Assembly (NCBI GenBank): GCA_029961685.1
Contig: JARWKL010000016.1
Location: 21,644,157-21,708,156, forward strand
Origin: Aristolochia californica
Lineage: Eukaryota; Streptophyta; Magnoliopsida; Piperales; Aristolochiaceae
DNA: 64,000 bases
Direction of reading: 5' to 3'
Part shown: positions 21,599-34,621 of the stretch, in pieces
Position numbering within the stretch: the first letter of the stretch is position 1
Layout of the letters: each line of letters begins with the position of its first letter
Notes under the pieces: model-generated
What the model was told of the DNA's origin: nothing
Database searches by the model: none
Seen by the model: the letters and a program-made list of their open reading frames with translations, nothing else
Program-made: the position numbers and the translations under genes

Positions 21599-22206
21599 TA
21601 GAACCAATAATTGAACCTGAAAATTTAGCTTGTGATCTTCCAACCTATGTAACGTGTACACTAAATCATGCCAGTCCTAGTCTTTTATTTTTTTTATTGG
21701 TTTGGTCTTGACCAACGATAGTTGGTAGCAAAATTTAAATTGTAATTGCCTGTAATCTTAACCTAGTTGCAGACCCTAAAATGTTGTCACCACCGTGCAA
21801 CTCTAAGGAAGACTAGAACGATTGATTTTATTAAGGGTATGTTTTTGGAATCCATGGAAAAGAAAAGAAGAAAAAAATAAGCTCTTCAGGAGCTGATTCA
21901 CCGAGTTCCATGTTTGCAAAAATGCAAGTTTTCTGTGTGCGCTTGCAGAAAATGTATTGCCATTATGTGTTAAAAAAAAAAAAAAAAAAACCCTCAGGAG
22001 TCGTTCTCCCGGTATCGGTTTTTCGGTTACTAAAGCGTATCAAATTCCCGGCATTGGGCGGAAGCGGAACGTACTTCAACCTGCCTGCTGGGCTGGGTGT
22101 CTTGTCGATTGTGTGGCTGTTGGAAGGCGGGTATTTATCCGAGCTTCTTCATCAATTCACTACAGGCAGAAGAAAGAAAAATAGGATAAAAGAAATCAGG
22201 AGGAAA
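21599..22206 (+). promoter_or_regulatory. IPUT1 3' UTR and promoter/5' UTR of the small membrane-protein gene
   Basis: About 600 bases with an A run at 21972-21989. From 22000 to 22206 the sequence is GC-richer, as at a promoter and leader. An open frame running into the downstream ATG (from 21910) contains the A run and is more likely chance plus 5' UTR than coding sequence. Confidence 0.45.
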
Positions 22207-22509
22207 ATGGATGCTACCCAGATTGTTCTACCGATTCTCGGAATCGTCGCGGTTGCTGCTGCTACTTTTTACGCAGTAAGCTTTGCAGAACTACGAGAGG
22301 TATTTCCCCACTCTCAGCTATTATTTGGCATTATAAGCTGATGTCCTATTGTCCTTTATCCTCCTCTGAAATTTACATCTGCTATGTTTCGACAGAAGTC
22401 TTTTCGGGATTTGGAGGACTCAGATCTTGACAACGGCGGATATAAGTCCACTCCGAGCTCGAGAGAGCGGCGAGCTAGAAGGAAAGCGGAGAAAGAAGCA
22501 AGAAAATGA
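22207..22509 (+). CDS. Small single-pass membrane protein of unknown function (68 aa)
   Basis: Two exons, 22207-22299 and 22396-22509, separated by a 96-base GT-AG intron, encode 68 residues. Residues 6-27 form one hydrophobic segment (IVLPILGIVAVAAATFYAVS). They are followed by an acidic stretch with SFRDLEDSD and a strongly basic end, SSRERRARRKAEKEARK. The layout suggests a tail facing the cytosol. The frame crosses the intron cleanly, and I believe similar short proteins of this design occur across land plants, but no function is known to me. It sits 608 bases after IPUT1 on the same strand and converges with NAP1, with 273 bases between the two stop codons. Confidence 0.75.
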
Positions 22510-22782
22510 AGCTTCTTTGGTGTTGTTACTGACTTACGGTTTTCCTTCACAGCATTCGGATTGTTCGCGTGTTCTGTTGGAAGAATCATGCAAGAGGAAT
22601 TTTTTCTCTGATTGTTGTCATGTTGTCGTGTTGTATGAATGCAAGGAGGAATTTAGCTTGTGAAAGTTCTGAATAAGCTGCTTGAACATGTAATCACTTT
22701 AAAATAGTTCAAACGTCCAGAGTTTAAAGTCTCCGAATCAACTGGACATCTAGTAAGGCCGGTACTATTAACTGTTTAGGCT

Positions 22783-25700
22783 CTATTTGTAAAGTAAAGG
22801 ACCGGATCTGGAAACTGCAAACCTCGGTAATGGACTGGGTCCTGTGCTTCCAGAATTAGACCCTTCCACAAACTTCACTTTTCGGTTGGTACTATACTCT
22901 AACGGCCCAGATCGACGAGTGTTTCTGTGTTTGTCACCAATGCGTAGAATTCCACCCTCTGGTTCATACAGCTGCTCTTGGCTATGTGCTGAAGCCTTGA
23001 AGAGACCTGAATCAAAAGTATTTGACGAGGGTGTTGAATCACCACGGTTTTGTCGGATTACGGGAGATGATGCATGTGTCAGAGAGATTGCAGGAGATTG
23101 TCTGGTTGATGGGTTCAGTAATGCAAGAGATGTGGATGGAAAACTCCCATAATATTGGCGATATAAAGAACGGATAATGCTGCAAGGAATATGGAGTTCT
23201 AGGGTACTTCTGGGGAGGTAGGGAGAGAGTTCACAGAGCTGGTCCAGGAAGATGAGCTTTGGCACGAGATGTAATCTGCAAAGTCAACAGCTTCCATAAG
23301 ATGATTTGTAAGAAATGACTTTTCTATGCAGTTCAAAGCTGGTTATGTTTGAAGCATGGAGCGGAGCAGTCTCTTATCTACATTAAATTCAACTGTTTAT
23401 TATGTCTTTGTGTTGATGATGAAAACTAACCTGAATTATAAATGCAATCGATTAATAGGAATCATATTAGTAGTGTTATATTTTTCACATTAATTGAAGA
23501 TTGATATAATACCTGCTACTCTCATTCCATGAATCAAGGATAATTCCAGCTGAGCACTTCACATATAGTTGCATAGCAGACTTTATGTTAGCTTCGATCA
23601 GTGCCCTGTTCTTTACTTCAGGCTCTAATACTTCACCTGCACGGCCATTTGAAAGAGTTTGTCTCTGTCTTTCTTCTCTTTCCAACCTAACAAACTCACT
23701 CCCTGCTATAACCGCATTTATGCATCTGCACAAAAAGAGTTCAGTCATTGTGAGAGGGTCTGTTACCTCAATATGATTAAGGAAGAGATGAAAAAGGAAA
23801 ACCCTGAGATGAAGCTACAATAACATATCTTACTCTACCAGTGTTTCACATATATATATATCAATACAGAAAAATTGCACGATGATCAGGCATGTATGAG
23901 GGAAAATACAAAATGTAGGCATCCGACTTCCAAATACCTACACTGGATAAAGAACAACTTCCTGAGAAGTAGTCTTTATTTCCTGCCTAGGATTCAGCAA
24001 AGCGGTTGGCTTCCTATGGATTACAAGTCCAAGCTACATCAAGCAGAAACATAGAATCTTTAATTCTGGAAATATGTTATTATGGGGGATATTTCCTTTA
24101 TGCCAATTTGCTACACAAGGAGTCACTCTCCACAAGTGGACCAAGTAATCTAATGCATGACCATGTTGCCCTAAAAACTATCATCAATTTAGCTTGTGTC
24201 AATATATATGTGAGGAAGTCCAGAAATGGACCTCATTTGTCCTCAAAACCAACAATCAGTCACAAAACTCCCCATAGTCTCCAATCATGCAAGTTGATGA
24301 TGTCAAGATCCTCCCTTAAAAGATCTATTTACCCCTTCCAAATGCCCCAGTCAAGGCTGCGCTTAACAATCTTCAAAGAATTTACCCAATCTTTTATGTT
24401 TGCGAATCAGTAAGCTGCTAGAGCATGTCAGAAAACAAGGGGGTATGGCAGCAGTGGAAACCAAATTTCCTCAATAAGGGACCCAACAAATCTAACTAAA
24501 TGAGCAGCTCAGGGAGATTTTGTTAGTACCTAATGCATCACAATTCATAAGCCTCTGTGAAATTATCACAAAGCATGCAATAGCAAGAGAATGTTTATTA
24601 GCCAAATAATTTTGGAATAAACATTGTGTTTTACTGTAAAATATCATTTAAAACTAATCCAATAGACTTATTGTAATGCAATATAAACTACTGCATGCAG
24701 TAGCTCCCACATTATTCAATATCTTTAAAGAACTACACGCCAAAGCAAGATGTAGGCCCATTACAAAAGCAGTTTGAATACCTGGCCAAGCAATGGATGT
24801 TATTGTTGAAGCCACCTGTTTCAACATTGAAAGCAGCTGTATTCCAGATATTTGAAATCATAAATGCAGCACATAAGTATGAAAGCAAGCTCCATGATCC
24901 ATCATTTGCTCCACCTATATCTGCAAGAATCGACCGTACCCACTCCGTGTCATGCTCCCCAACCACCCCAACACAGCTTGCCATCTTCTTCAACTTCCTA
25001 ATTTCCTCCCTCTCAGGTATTTCATCTGGAACATGCTTAGCCACTCCATCTAGCAAAGAGAATATGAGTGGAGCATTTTCTTCCAAAACAACCCCTGCTG
25101 CCTCAGCCAAAATATGTCCAAAATCTAGTGCCTGACCTGCCTGAATACAGAACCCAACAATGGTTTCCAAATCCAAAATCTGCTTTAAGCTAGACTCTCT
25201 CTCCACCCTATCACCAGAATTCAATGTTGAAGCAACTGCCTCAAGTGCCTCACGGTTTGACCTTAGTGCGGTATCTATGCAGTTCAACAGTGCAGCAGTG
25301 TGCTCTCTCATCATCCTATCAAGCTTATCCACACCATAATGACCAAAAATACGGGCAAAGGCTTTCATTTCTCTCACATCAGTGACTGATTCTGCAAAAT
25401 AACCACCAACAGGTCTTGCACTCCTGAAACATTTGTGGGCAGGAGCAAAGAGGATACCAGCTCCAGAAGCATCTTTAACAATGTTATCAATGTACCAGCT
25501 GCAGACTACTTCAATGGCAGATCCAGTATTCTGCTCAGCTGGTTTTTGAAATGAGTGAAGAGAAGAAATGGGGCCAGAGAATGTCTCAGCTAGCAAGACT
25601 TCTCGAATTCCGTGCGTGAGGTCCATGCTTATGTGCTGCTCAGCTAGATGGACAATGGCGACATGTCTTCTGATTAACAATTCCAGAGCAGACGGCCTCT

Positions 25701-28700
25701 GGAGATCATTATCAGTTTTTAGGATTGCAAGGAGTCTCCTCTTGAAGTTTCCAAGGATGCAGTCCCTCATATACTGCAGGGAATGGACTGTAATTGTTAG
25801 AATGGAGTTACCACCGATGGATGGAAAAGATATAAAATATGTTGGTAATTATAATTTAAAAACATAGATGATTATGTTTGCCAAGAGGAGAGTTTGACTC
25901 AAAGAAGGAAGTATAGAAGACCACCGAAATCCTCAAAAGGAAGTCACACTCAAGCAGAGAGATATATGACAGGAGCCAATTCTTAGGAGGGAAGAAACCT
26001 CCAAATTATGGACATTGATATAAACTCAGACAATTTTCTTCTTTGGATAAAATGGATTTTATTAAACCCACAACCAATGTTTGAAGATCTTTCTTCTGCT
26101 GATTCGGAAGATGTGAAAAAGGAACAAGCATGTGATTGTTTGACGTCAAACAGAATTTAAGCATTGAATAAAAGGAGCAAACAGAATTTAAAAGGTAATG
26201 TACCTCTCTCAGAACAAAGACATGGTTCAGCACACATATAGGTTCCATATCATTCAGAACAGAGCATAAATTGGTCAACCTCTGCATAGCAGCCTCTAAC
26301 CTGTTATTCACAAAATAATTCGGTGATTCTCAATCTTTTACTTTTGATATTTTTCATAGGACTGTCTTTAAATAAAAAAAGAAATGACTTCATTTACTCG
26401 TTTAGGCCATGTAGCATTTAATAACTGATTAGACTTACATCTTAAGCGAATTACTATTTTCAGGGGAGCTCTCATGGCCAGGCAGCAAGAAACCAGAAAC
26501 TCCTCTGGGTGATTTTCCAGGAGTTGAGATTCGTGTTGCCTGATTCAAACGAAATGCTGCTTGCTCTGGAAGAAGCTGAAACATTTGGCGCAATGAGTTT
26601 AACAGCGAGTGAAACCAATTGGTCAATCAGTAACAAGGGGAACAATCAAACCTGCATGTCAAGAGAGCCAAATCCCCCTTCAGAATCCAGAATATTAATT
26701 AGTCCTTCTAATCCTCCAATGATGGAATCAATGAGTGATTCCACATATAGAATAGCATCTCGACCAATTTTATTCACCTGCAACCAGAAAAAACAAGGAA
26801 ACCCTTCAGTTCAGCACTCCCTTTCAGTTAATAACACCAGTTTCATCACTCTTGATGATATTATTCAATAACAGACTTACATCTAGTGTTAATAATCTGC
26901 CATAATTATTAACCAAAAATGCAAAATGACCTGAAAAATTAGAAACTACATAAAGAAAGGGAAAGAAAGATCAGGAGAACCTCGTCTGGAAGAATTGGAG
27001 AGGCACACTCTGGAAAACTACTAGCTACACCAAGCCAAGCACAACAATGCTGTGGACGTCCTTCTGGACCAAACATGGTGTTCCTGAATACCTAATTTTG
27101 AAGTTTTGAATTTCAAGTTAGAATTGCAAGGTAAACGATGCTTCTAAAATTGACGAAGAAGAAAAAAGGAGCAACACCACTTTAGTACAACTTACTGTTG
27201 TAAGATGATGGTGATAGAAATACAACTTTCTGAGACTCCCATGCTTCAATAGCCGATTTTCAAGCTCATCGACGCATCTGCAGTCCATGCCCAACAGTGA
27301 GCGTAAAAAAATTAAAAAATTAGACAATCGGACAGGTTAAAGCTACAACAACAAAAATATACTATCATTACAATAAAATAATATTTTCAGTAATTATAAT
27401 ATACTAATATAATACTTTAGCACAAAAATTTGATGCTTATTGTCAAAATACTGTCTTGCAACAAGATGCTTCCAAACAAGAGTCTCTAATTATGATAAAT
27501 GTTGGAACAGTCAAATTTATATATTGCTACAAGAAACTTCCCAAATGATAAAAGAGCCAAGAGGAACAAGCACCTGGACCAGTTATAAGCACCATTTCCT
27601 TCTGACAATAAGCCTTCCTTTCCTGTAGATACTGTTGCCTTCTCCAAATGTCTGATATTTATTGATGAACGGGAGGAGGTGACAATCATTAATATCGATA
27701 ACCAGTCTCTCCTTAAATCCTACAAATAGAACCACAGCCAATTTCACTACCCAGAACAATGTGGCATCTATGAAATTAAGTCAAGAGCATCAAAATGATA
27801 AACATGTATGTAATTCTTACAGATAAGTCATATGTGACTGCAGAAATGCTATCACCCTGGGGCTTAGGTATGTTTTCAAGACAATGAACAATTTGCTGGA
27901 AAAGGTCTTTCAGTGTTGCATCTAGATCAAGAGCCACCATTCCAGGCGTACCAAGTAAAAATCTGATCCTTCCAGCACATGATGATAAGTATGATAATGC
28001 ATAACCTCTTACAGCTGCATGAAAATATGAATTATCATTTACTGGTCCAGTGTGCTCATTCAAAATTTGTTTTCTTTCTTTCTTACTTCATTTCAAAAAA
28101 AAAAATTGTTTTCTTCAAATAATTTATCAAGGTAATACAGTAATTTCTGTTTGCAAGGTGAAATGCGCAATAACTCAGGAGAAAATAAAAAATACATACG
28201 TCTTAGGAGAAAATAAGAAATTAAACATGGCTTTGAATGCATAGCAAAAACATCAAAAAGTAAAAACGACTCCAAACAAGAATGCTAGTGCATTAACATA
28301 TTGGTTGACAACATACTCTGTCTAACCTGCAATGTATTTGCGAACCAAACAACAAAGACGGTCAATCCCATCTAATAAGAATCCAATGGTTGGATCTGTT
28401 GCATCCTACAAGCAAAACCATCCTAGCTGTGTCAAAATTTTCATCAGAATACTATAAAAAAATATAAATGTGAGGAAGGCAATATTACTGATAGACTACA
28501 GTAGTTGGTCTTACTATATCAACAGGCAACACCCGAACAGCTTTTGACTTTGATGTGACAACCCCAACATGTTGGAAATACCATGTAATCTCATACTGAG
28601 CTAAAGCCAATGCAGAAAACACCATCTGAAAGAAAGACGGAATATAGTTCCAGAAAGCTAATCGCATGTCAACATATTGCCCCAACAACCATGTAACAAC

Positions 28701-31700
28701 AAATTTTAAATGTAAGCATACAGATGTAAAATGACAAGCAACCTGAATATTGGGAGCAAGTAAACTTGGTTGATCAGAAAAAAATAGAACCATTCTTCCA
28801 ATCTCCTGCTTCAGCAGTATACGCCTTTCTCGATGTATGGCATCACAAGAGAGTAATGCTTGGTCATGAACTTCACTGCATTTTTCAACCATTCAGAGCA
28901 AAGCTCAAATTTTCAGCTATTAAAGTGCAACATAAATTTTATCAATGATTGTAAAAAATATGGTCATGTCTAAAGCTCCAACGGCAATATGCCCTGCTAA
29001 TTTTACTACTAGTAATTAACAAATCCTCTCATTTAGGACTTGATATCAATGGAACTTTACCAGTTATTAGAAGAAAATAGAGTTCTTCAACATTGAAGGA
29101 TACTGATAATCGGTGTTTGAGAGAATCCATTAGAAAAAATAGGATTCTTTAAGCCTTAAAATCTTCAAAAGATTACTAACAAGTGACAAGTCCTCAAGAC
29201 TTGCTAAGATTTCCCTTATACAGTATAAAACCTATCAAAGTTCCCCTGAAATGTAGTCATGAAAGCATCAATAATACCGTGAAAAATTTGATGCTTTAGT
29301 GGAATTTTTCATCCTATTCAATTGTACTATTCAAGAATTGACACAATTTCACCCCTACAATAAGGTAGGCTGATCTTGCAGATGAGACTAATGAGACGTT
29401 CAATTTTTTAAATCTAAAGATTTATCGTATGATTGAGCTGGATCCAAATAGAATTGTCCAAATTTAATTTACATAAAAAATCTGAAAAGGTGTTGCTAAG
29501 TTTTTCTTTGAAAAGCATACTGTCTAAGTTATCTACTGAGACTAGTATTAAGTAAAGAATACATTCTGTATATCCGTTCCTCTATCACCAGGGCTGAAAC
29601 GATTATCAAATCCAAAGTTAGATTTAAACACAAGACAAGATCTTCAGTAAATCACATTATCATTTCTAACAATAAAGATATGCCAGCATTAGAAATAAAA
29701 TATTTCATAAAAATAACGGGTATATAAAATATTATTCATTTAAAAGACACAGAGATGATAAAAAGAGAAAAAAATCATGAAAAATGAAAAAGCAAATGGT
29801 AAAAAGAAACTTGACTTGTTCCAACAGTCTCTGCTCTGTAAGCATGGAAACTGGATACCTTATCATTTTCTCTACTTGTTTAGCCACATTGTACTCCAGA
29901 TCCGCTTCCTTCTGCCTGGCACGTCCAGACTTTGCCATCTTCTTCGATTCTAATATCCTTGGTAAAACATATAATTGATAATCCTCATGCACCAGCATGT
30001 ACTGCAAGGTAAAAAGAATTAATGCTCACTACATTTGAACGGGACACGTTCAAAGACTATATCACAAGTACTAACCTCATCTCTGAATAAGGGAAGAATC
30101 AGGTTTTCCTTGAGCACGACCTGAAACCACATACCACACAAAGCTAGGCAACCAAGGTACAAGTAGTCTTCAAATAAAATATTTACATTAGTCATTTCAA
30201 GTCAAACTAAAGACCTCAGGGAATTACCATTGAAATATCAATGCTAGTGATACGAAGTAGTTCATCTGGACAAACAAGATACCCCAAAAGAACCCACTCA
30301 CGGTATGAGGTTACATTTGCTAAATCTTGAGCTCTCTGCAGGAAGGGAGTTCAATACGCAGACATCAAAATCACTGGTTAAGCACTACAGTACAAGGTTC
30401 ACAGCAATGTAAATGTATGGTAGAGCAAAAAATTTAAAAAAGACAAAGTACAGAAGTCACTAGTATAAGAAACATTTTCTGAGTAATGGTTAGAACACTT
30501 GCCATTGGATGGGCAGAATTTGTTAGTATGTCAGGGTATCGAGGATGAAAGGGACTTAGGAAACCCTCATTCCTGAGCTTCTTAGTATCAACAGAAAGAA
30601 AAATAGTGGGACCCACAGCCTCCAAAACCTGGAAATGAATCAGAAAATCTATCAATAATTAAATCAACACAGGACAGTCCATGAGGTTCAAGTGAGAGAG
30701 TTTATCACACAGTGGCAGAACACATGACCTCTCCTATTCGAGGGCTCACAAAGTTAAGGTCTTCTTGCAAACCTTTAATAGGTGGATCATAGGAGTCCAC
30801 AAACTGAACCAGCCTGCCAAGCAAGATAGAGAAGTAAGCAACACACCACATTAGTTACGCATTGCTACCATCAGAGCCTTCTCCAAAATAATGTGGGTTC
30901 AAGTATATAAATCCTCCTTCAGCTTCTCCACCTTTCTGATGAATTTAATATTAAATGGGATTCTATGCAACAACATGCACAGATTGATACCACAATTTCT
31001 TCCTAATTTACTCTACAATAAAATTCACCTTTTTTAACAAAAATACTGTGCAAGTTTCCACACACTTCTCTCTCACATTCTTTTTTACTTCATCTCTGCT
31101 TGTTTATATAAATTCAATCACCTTCATTCCCATAGATCTTCTTATTTATTTTAAAAGTGCATACAATGAAAAATTAGGGTCTCCCTAAATAACAATTTCA
31201 TCAAATCTATTAGATATTAACAAAAGTAAACTTGAACTAACAAAAAGGAAACTCACCTCCATGAGACAAATAAAAGAAAGTAAAAATTATGAGAAAAAGT
31301 AACATCTCAGCAAGGGCAAATTGTTTTCGTACCGATGATAAGACTCACAGTCCCGACCATTTCTTGATAGAATATGCAAAAGGTTATACATTTGCAGCAA
31401 CATTTTCCTCGGTATCTGTAAAGAAAGCAACAGATTAAAAATAATCCAAATATATAAGGAAAGAGAATGAACTGAATTTTAAAATTTCATGGTGAAATTT
31501 TAATTACATAATATATGTATGTACAAAATATAAGAGATGTAAGATGAGGATAAGAAATTAACCTTTTCAGAGAAGAGGTTTACACGGACAAAAGAACAAA
31601 ACAGATCCATAAAAGCATGAAGAATTAATGAATTTTGATGGGGCTGCAAAAAAGCATGCCATCTCATTAGACATGGTTAAATAACACATCCTCAAAGATT

Positions 31701-32615
31701 ATCTATCTGCCCAAGTGACAAATATATGGAACTTTCACACATACAACTTGATAAAGAAAATTCAATATGAGTAGGGTAATTGAGTAACACACCAGTAAAG
31801 TAATCACTGTACTGCTCAAATCCAAGATGAGCCGCAAAGCTTGTTCCCGGAATGCCATCAGATCAATGAGTAACTAATAGAACAAAAACAAATTTAGTGA
31901 TCAATACATAAAACTTTCATACTTAACTATGCTTGCTCTCAATAAATCATTTTTATTTTATTTCAAAACATATAATACACTATGAAATACATGACGTAAT
32001 CTCTTTTGAAACATGACTACCATCGTTAATCCAACAGTTATCACATACCGTTACCCATGTCTCTATGCTTTGTAAATAGCCTTCCGCATTCTCATGCAAA
32101 GCATCGAGCGCAAATTTATCTACCTGCAAGGAAGTTTTTTGTATCACAAGTCAGACTGTGCACCCTGTAGACGATAAATTATCAATACTCACTCAATGAC
32201 TACATCTTACTCGTTCAAGCTGCAATTTACTGGGATGCTCAGGGAATTTCTTCGCAAGTAATACAGCAATCCGAGGACAATTAGGAACAATGCCTGCTTT
32301 CCAAAAGGTTTCTGAAAACACATGAGAAACAGGATCTGGATAGTCCAATATTTGATTCAACCTATACATTTTAGTTAATAAACCCTCTGCTACTTCAGCA
32401 AGCTGCACCACTGATTCAATGTGGAAAGCTTTTTGGAATGTGGGTGAGTTTGCTAATGCATCTTGACCAATGGCTTTCCAGCTCAATGATGTTGACGGAG
32501 ACGAAGCTTCTGGATTCAGATACTCGGACCATCTAGCTGTGGCTTCCCAACCCCCAGATCTCACAGACCTTGGAGATGTCTCTCGGCTAGAAATATGCTG
32601 CCTCAACTTTGCCAT
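22783..32615 (-). CDS. NAP1: NAP1 (NCK-associated protein 1 homologue), SCAR/WAVE complex subunit
   Basis: Twenty-three coding exons. In transcription order: 32211-32615, 32049-32123, 31793-31873, 31563-31643, 31333-31415, 30729-30813, 30503-30628, 30228-30335, 30076-30120, 29859-30001, 28743-28875, 28515-28625, 28327-28405, 27821-28014, 27574-27719, 27196-27277, 26981-27091, 26652-26777, 26439-26575, 26204-26300, 24782-25773, 23513-23725, 22783-23275. They total 4146 bases, 1381 aa (Arabidopsis NAP1 is about 1.4 k residues). Landmarks: KMYRLNQILDYPDPVSHVFS and FREQALRLILDLSSTVITLL early, then YREWVLLGYLVCPDELLR. HEDYQLYVLPRILESKKMAK is central, and STGPSPLPRFAVSRSGP is near the end. NAP1 with SRA1/PIR scaffolds the complex that activates ARP2/3 actin nucleation, shaping trichomes and pavement cells. 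It is not an enzyme. One intron (30336-30502) uses a GC donor. The last exon is long and carries the variable Ser/Thr-rich tail. Confidence 0.96.
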
Positions 32616-34621
32616 GAGTCAAATCTTGAAACTCTGGAAATACATAAAAGAAAAAGCTAAGAATACGTAAGCAGGATTCAGATAAGAAGCATTTCAGCTG
32701 AACTGGGATCTTCAGAAGCTGAGAGGCTAACATGAAAGAAAATAGTTTGAACAATTTGTCTTTTCATCCACCAACATTGTCTGTTGGAGTACATAGATTA
32801 TCAAATTATCAACTCAAAGCCATCAGTAACTGTTCAACGAGAAAATATGAAGTTATCTTCCTGAACTATATAGTTATCTAACTGGACAACGTCAGACTGT
32901 ACATGAGGTGTGGCATATATAGGCCAGCCCACTATATCTGGGAACCTCTACGACGGGGCAACTCTAATCCGTACAACTTATAGTTTAAGCAGAAACTTAA
33001 TTTCTAGATGAGCAAAAGTGCACGACTACCAAAATCAAGATAACTCCTTTGATGTCATCCACTCCAACTTTATACAAGGGAGAGTTCGAGAGTTTAAAAT
33101 TCTTTTTGCTGCGCCAGAAAAATAAGTATTGACTCCCTAAATCAAGATGACTCCTTTACCTTGTCCACTGAACTTTCTTTTCACCACTTCCAGAAATGTC
33201 TAGAAGTCGATTCGTCGACAGCATTACGCTGTCACACATTCCAATAGCAACTATTTCAACAATCACACTTAGTTTCACCAACATACCACCACAAAGCTCG
33301 CAAAATTGTTAAAACTTTCAGTAAGGAAACTATAAAAATCTATCTTCCAGGAGGAATTAACCAAAACCTCCCGGAACTCTCCAACTTACCGAAAATTCGT
33401 ACCAAACATCTCACTCGAGAAATCCGCAACCACATTATGTAACAACTAAATCAAATCAACCACCACAACATAAAAAATCACAACATCACTCACTTCTGCC
33501 CACATTCCTTCAAACTCAGTAACTATTCTTCATCTAAAGGCACCTTTACTAAATCTAGATAAAGAAAATGGAGAAGCTCAAGCACGTTTACTAAAGCTGC
33601 ACAAATTTGCATCAGAAAGAAAACCGAAAAAAAAAAAACAAAAGCACAAGCGTACCGTCCAATCTCTACAAAAGTCGAGTGTAAAGAAGGCCCGCGGCCA
33701 TAGAATATCGAATTGCTCCGATCAGATGACAACGATTAACAGTCAGAAGATCCGAAGCAGAGGAAGGAAGATCCAGAGGAGGAGAGGAAGACTCACAGAG
33801 AGGAGCTTCGACTTCGAGTCGAAGGAATACTTGTGTATTTTCTTTTCAGACAGATTTTTATTTTCTTTTCCATGTCGTTATTGAAGAAAGCGGACGAGGA
33901 ATTTGACTGCTTTCAATTATGCTCTCTTAAAACTAATGAATTAAATTAAATGATTAATTAGCCGAAAACGTGCAGTGCAGACTGCGTCCATTGAAGGTGA
34001 CGGTTAGATTACGAAGATGATATCTGTAAAAGTGGGTGGAGACGTGAGATTGAAGAGAGAGGAAATGAAACATACTTGTCTTAGACATTACACCAACAAT
34101 GGAAGATGGGGTTGAGATAATGATTAATATCCGTTACCATTTACGATTGACAGGAACGGTTGTTGGATCGGAGTCGAATTGACCTCACGAGGAAATATAA
34201 ATATGAAATCAGGGTTTTTCCATTACGACTCAGATCCCACAATGAAATATGAACATTCAAATCAGAAGTCACTGATCCGGTGACCAAACCCAGAGTGAGT
34301 CGAAGGAACATGGGGTCAGTAAAACAATAGAGACGAAGCTAAACAGTCAAGAGTGACAGAGAGAGAGAGAGAGTGATTTGACATAAATATGACATCCCAA
34401 TACATAAACAACAAAGCATGGTTCGTCATTGAGAAAAGCGTTTCATTTCACCAAGCAATTCTGCTCTCAGCAGACGGGTGGCGACTAGGCTTATTAAAAC
34501 GAGTGCTCTCATACTGGGTTTTTTCCTTTCTTTAACAAAAATTATGCTGAGGGAAGAACAGCATTATCTAGAGGGATTATGATTCTCTCTCCTACAAACT
34601 GCTTGAGAAGCAAAATTTGAT
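32616..34621 (-). promoter_or_regulatory. NAP1 leader intron, 5' UTR exon and promoter; then 3' UTR of the cytosolic PGK
   Basis: Just upstream of the NAP1 ATG the minus strand has an acceptor-like tttccag/agtttc (about 32636). A donor-like ctct/gtgagtct lies near 33798, inside purine-rich DNA. A leader intron of about 1.16 kb is therefore likely. Beyond 33850 is the promoter. Bases from about 34380 to 34621 should be the PGK 3' UTR. A GA microsatellite lies at 34357-34373. No other gene is seen. Confidence 0.5.

Noticed and set aside
21910..22206. Longer open frame fused to the small membrane protein
   Set aside because: It runs through a long A run encoding poly-lysine and has no protein-like composition; it is more likely 5' UTR and promoter.
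24006..24413. 135-codon plus-strand frame inside a NAP1 intron
   Set aside because: It lies in intron 23726-24781 of an intact gene on the other strand and shows no domain.
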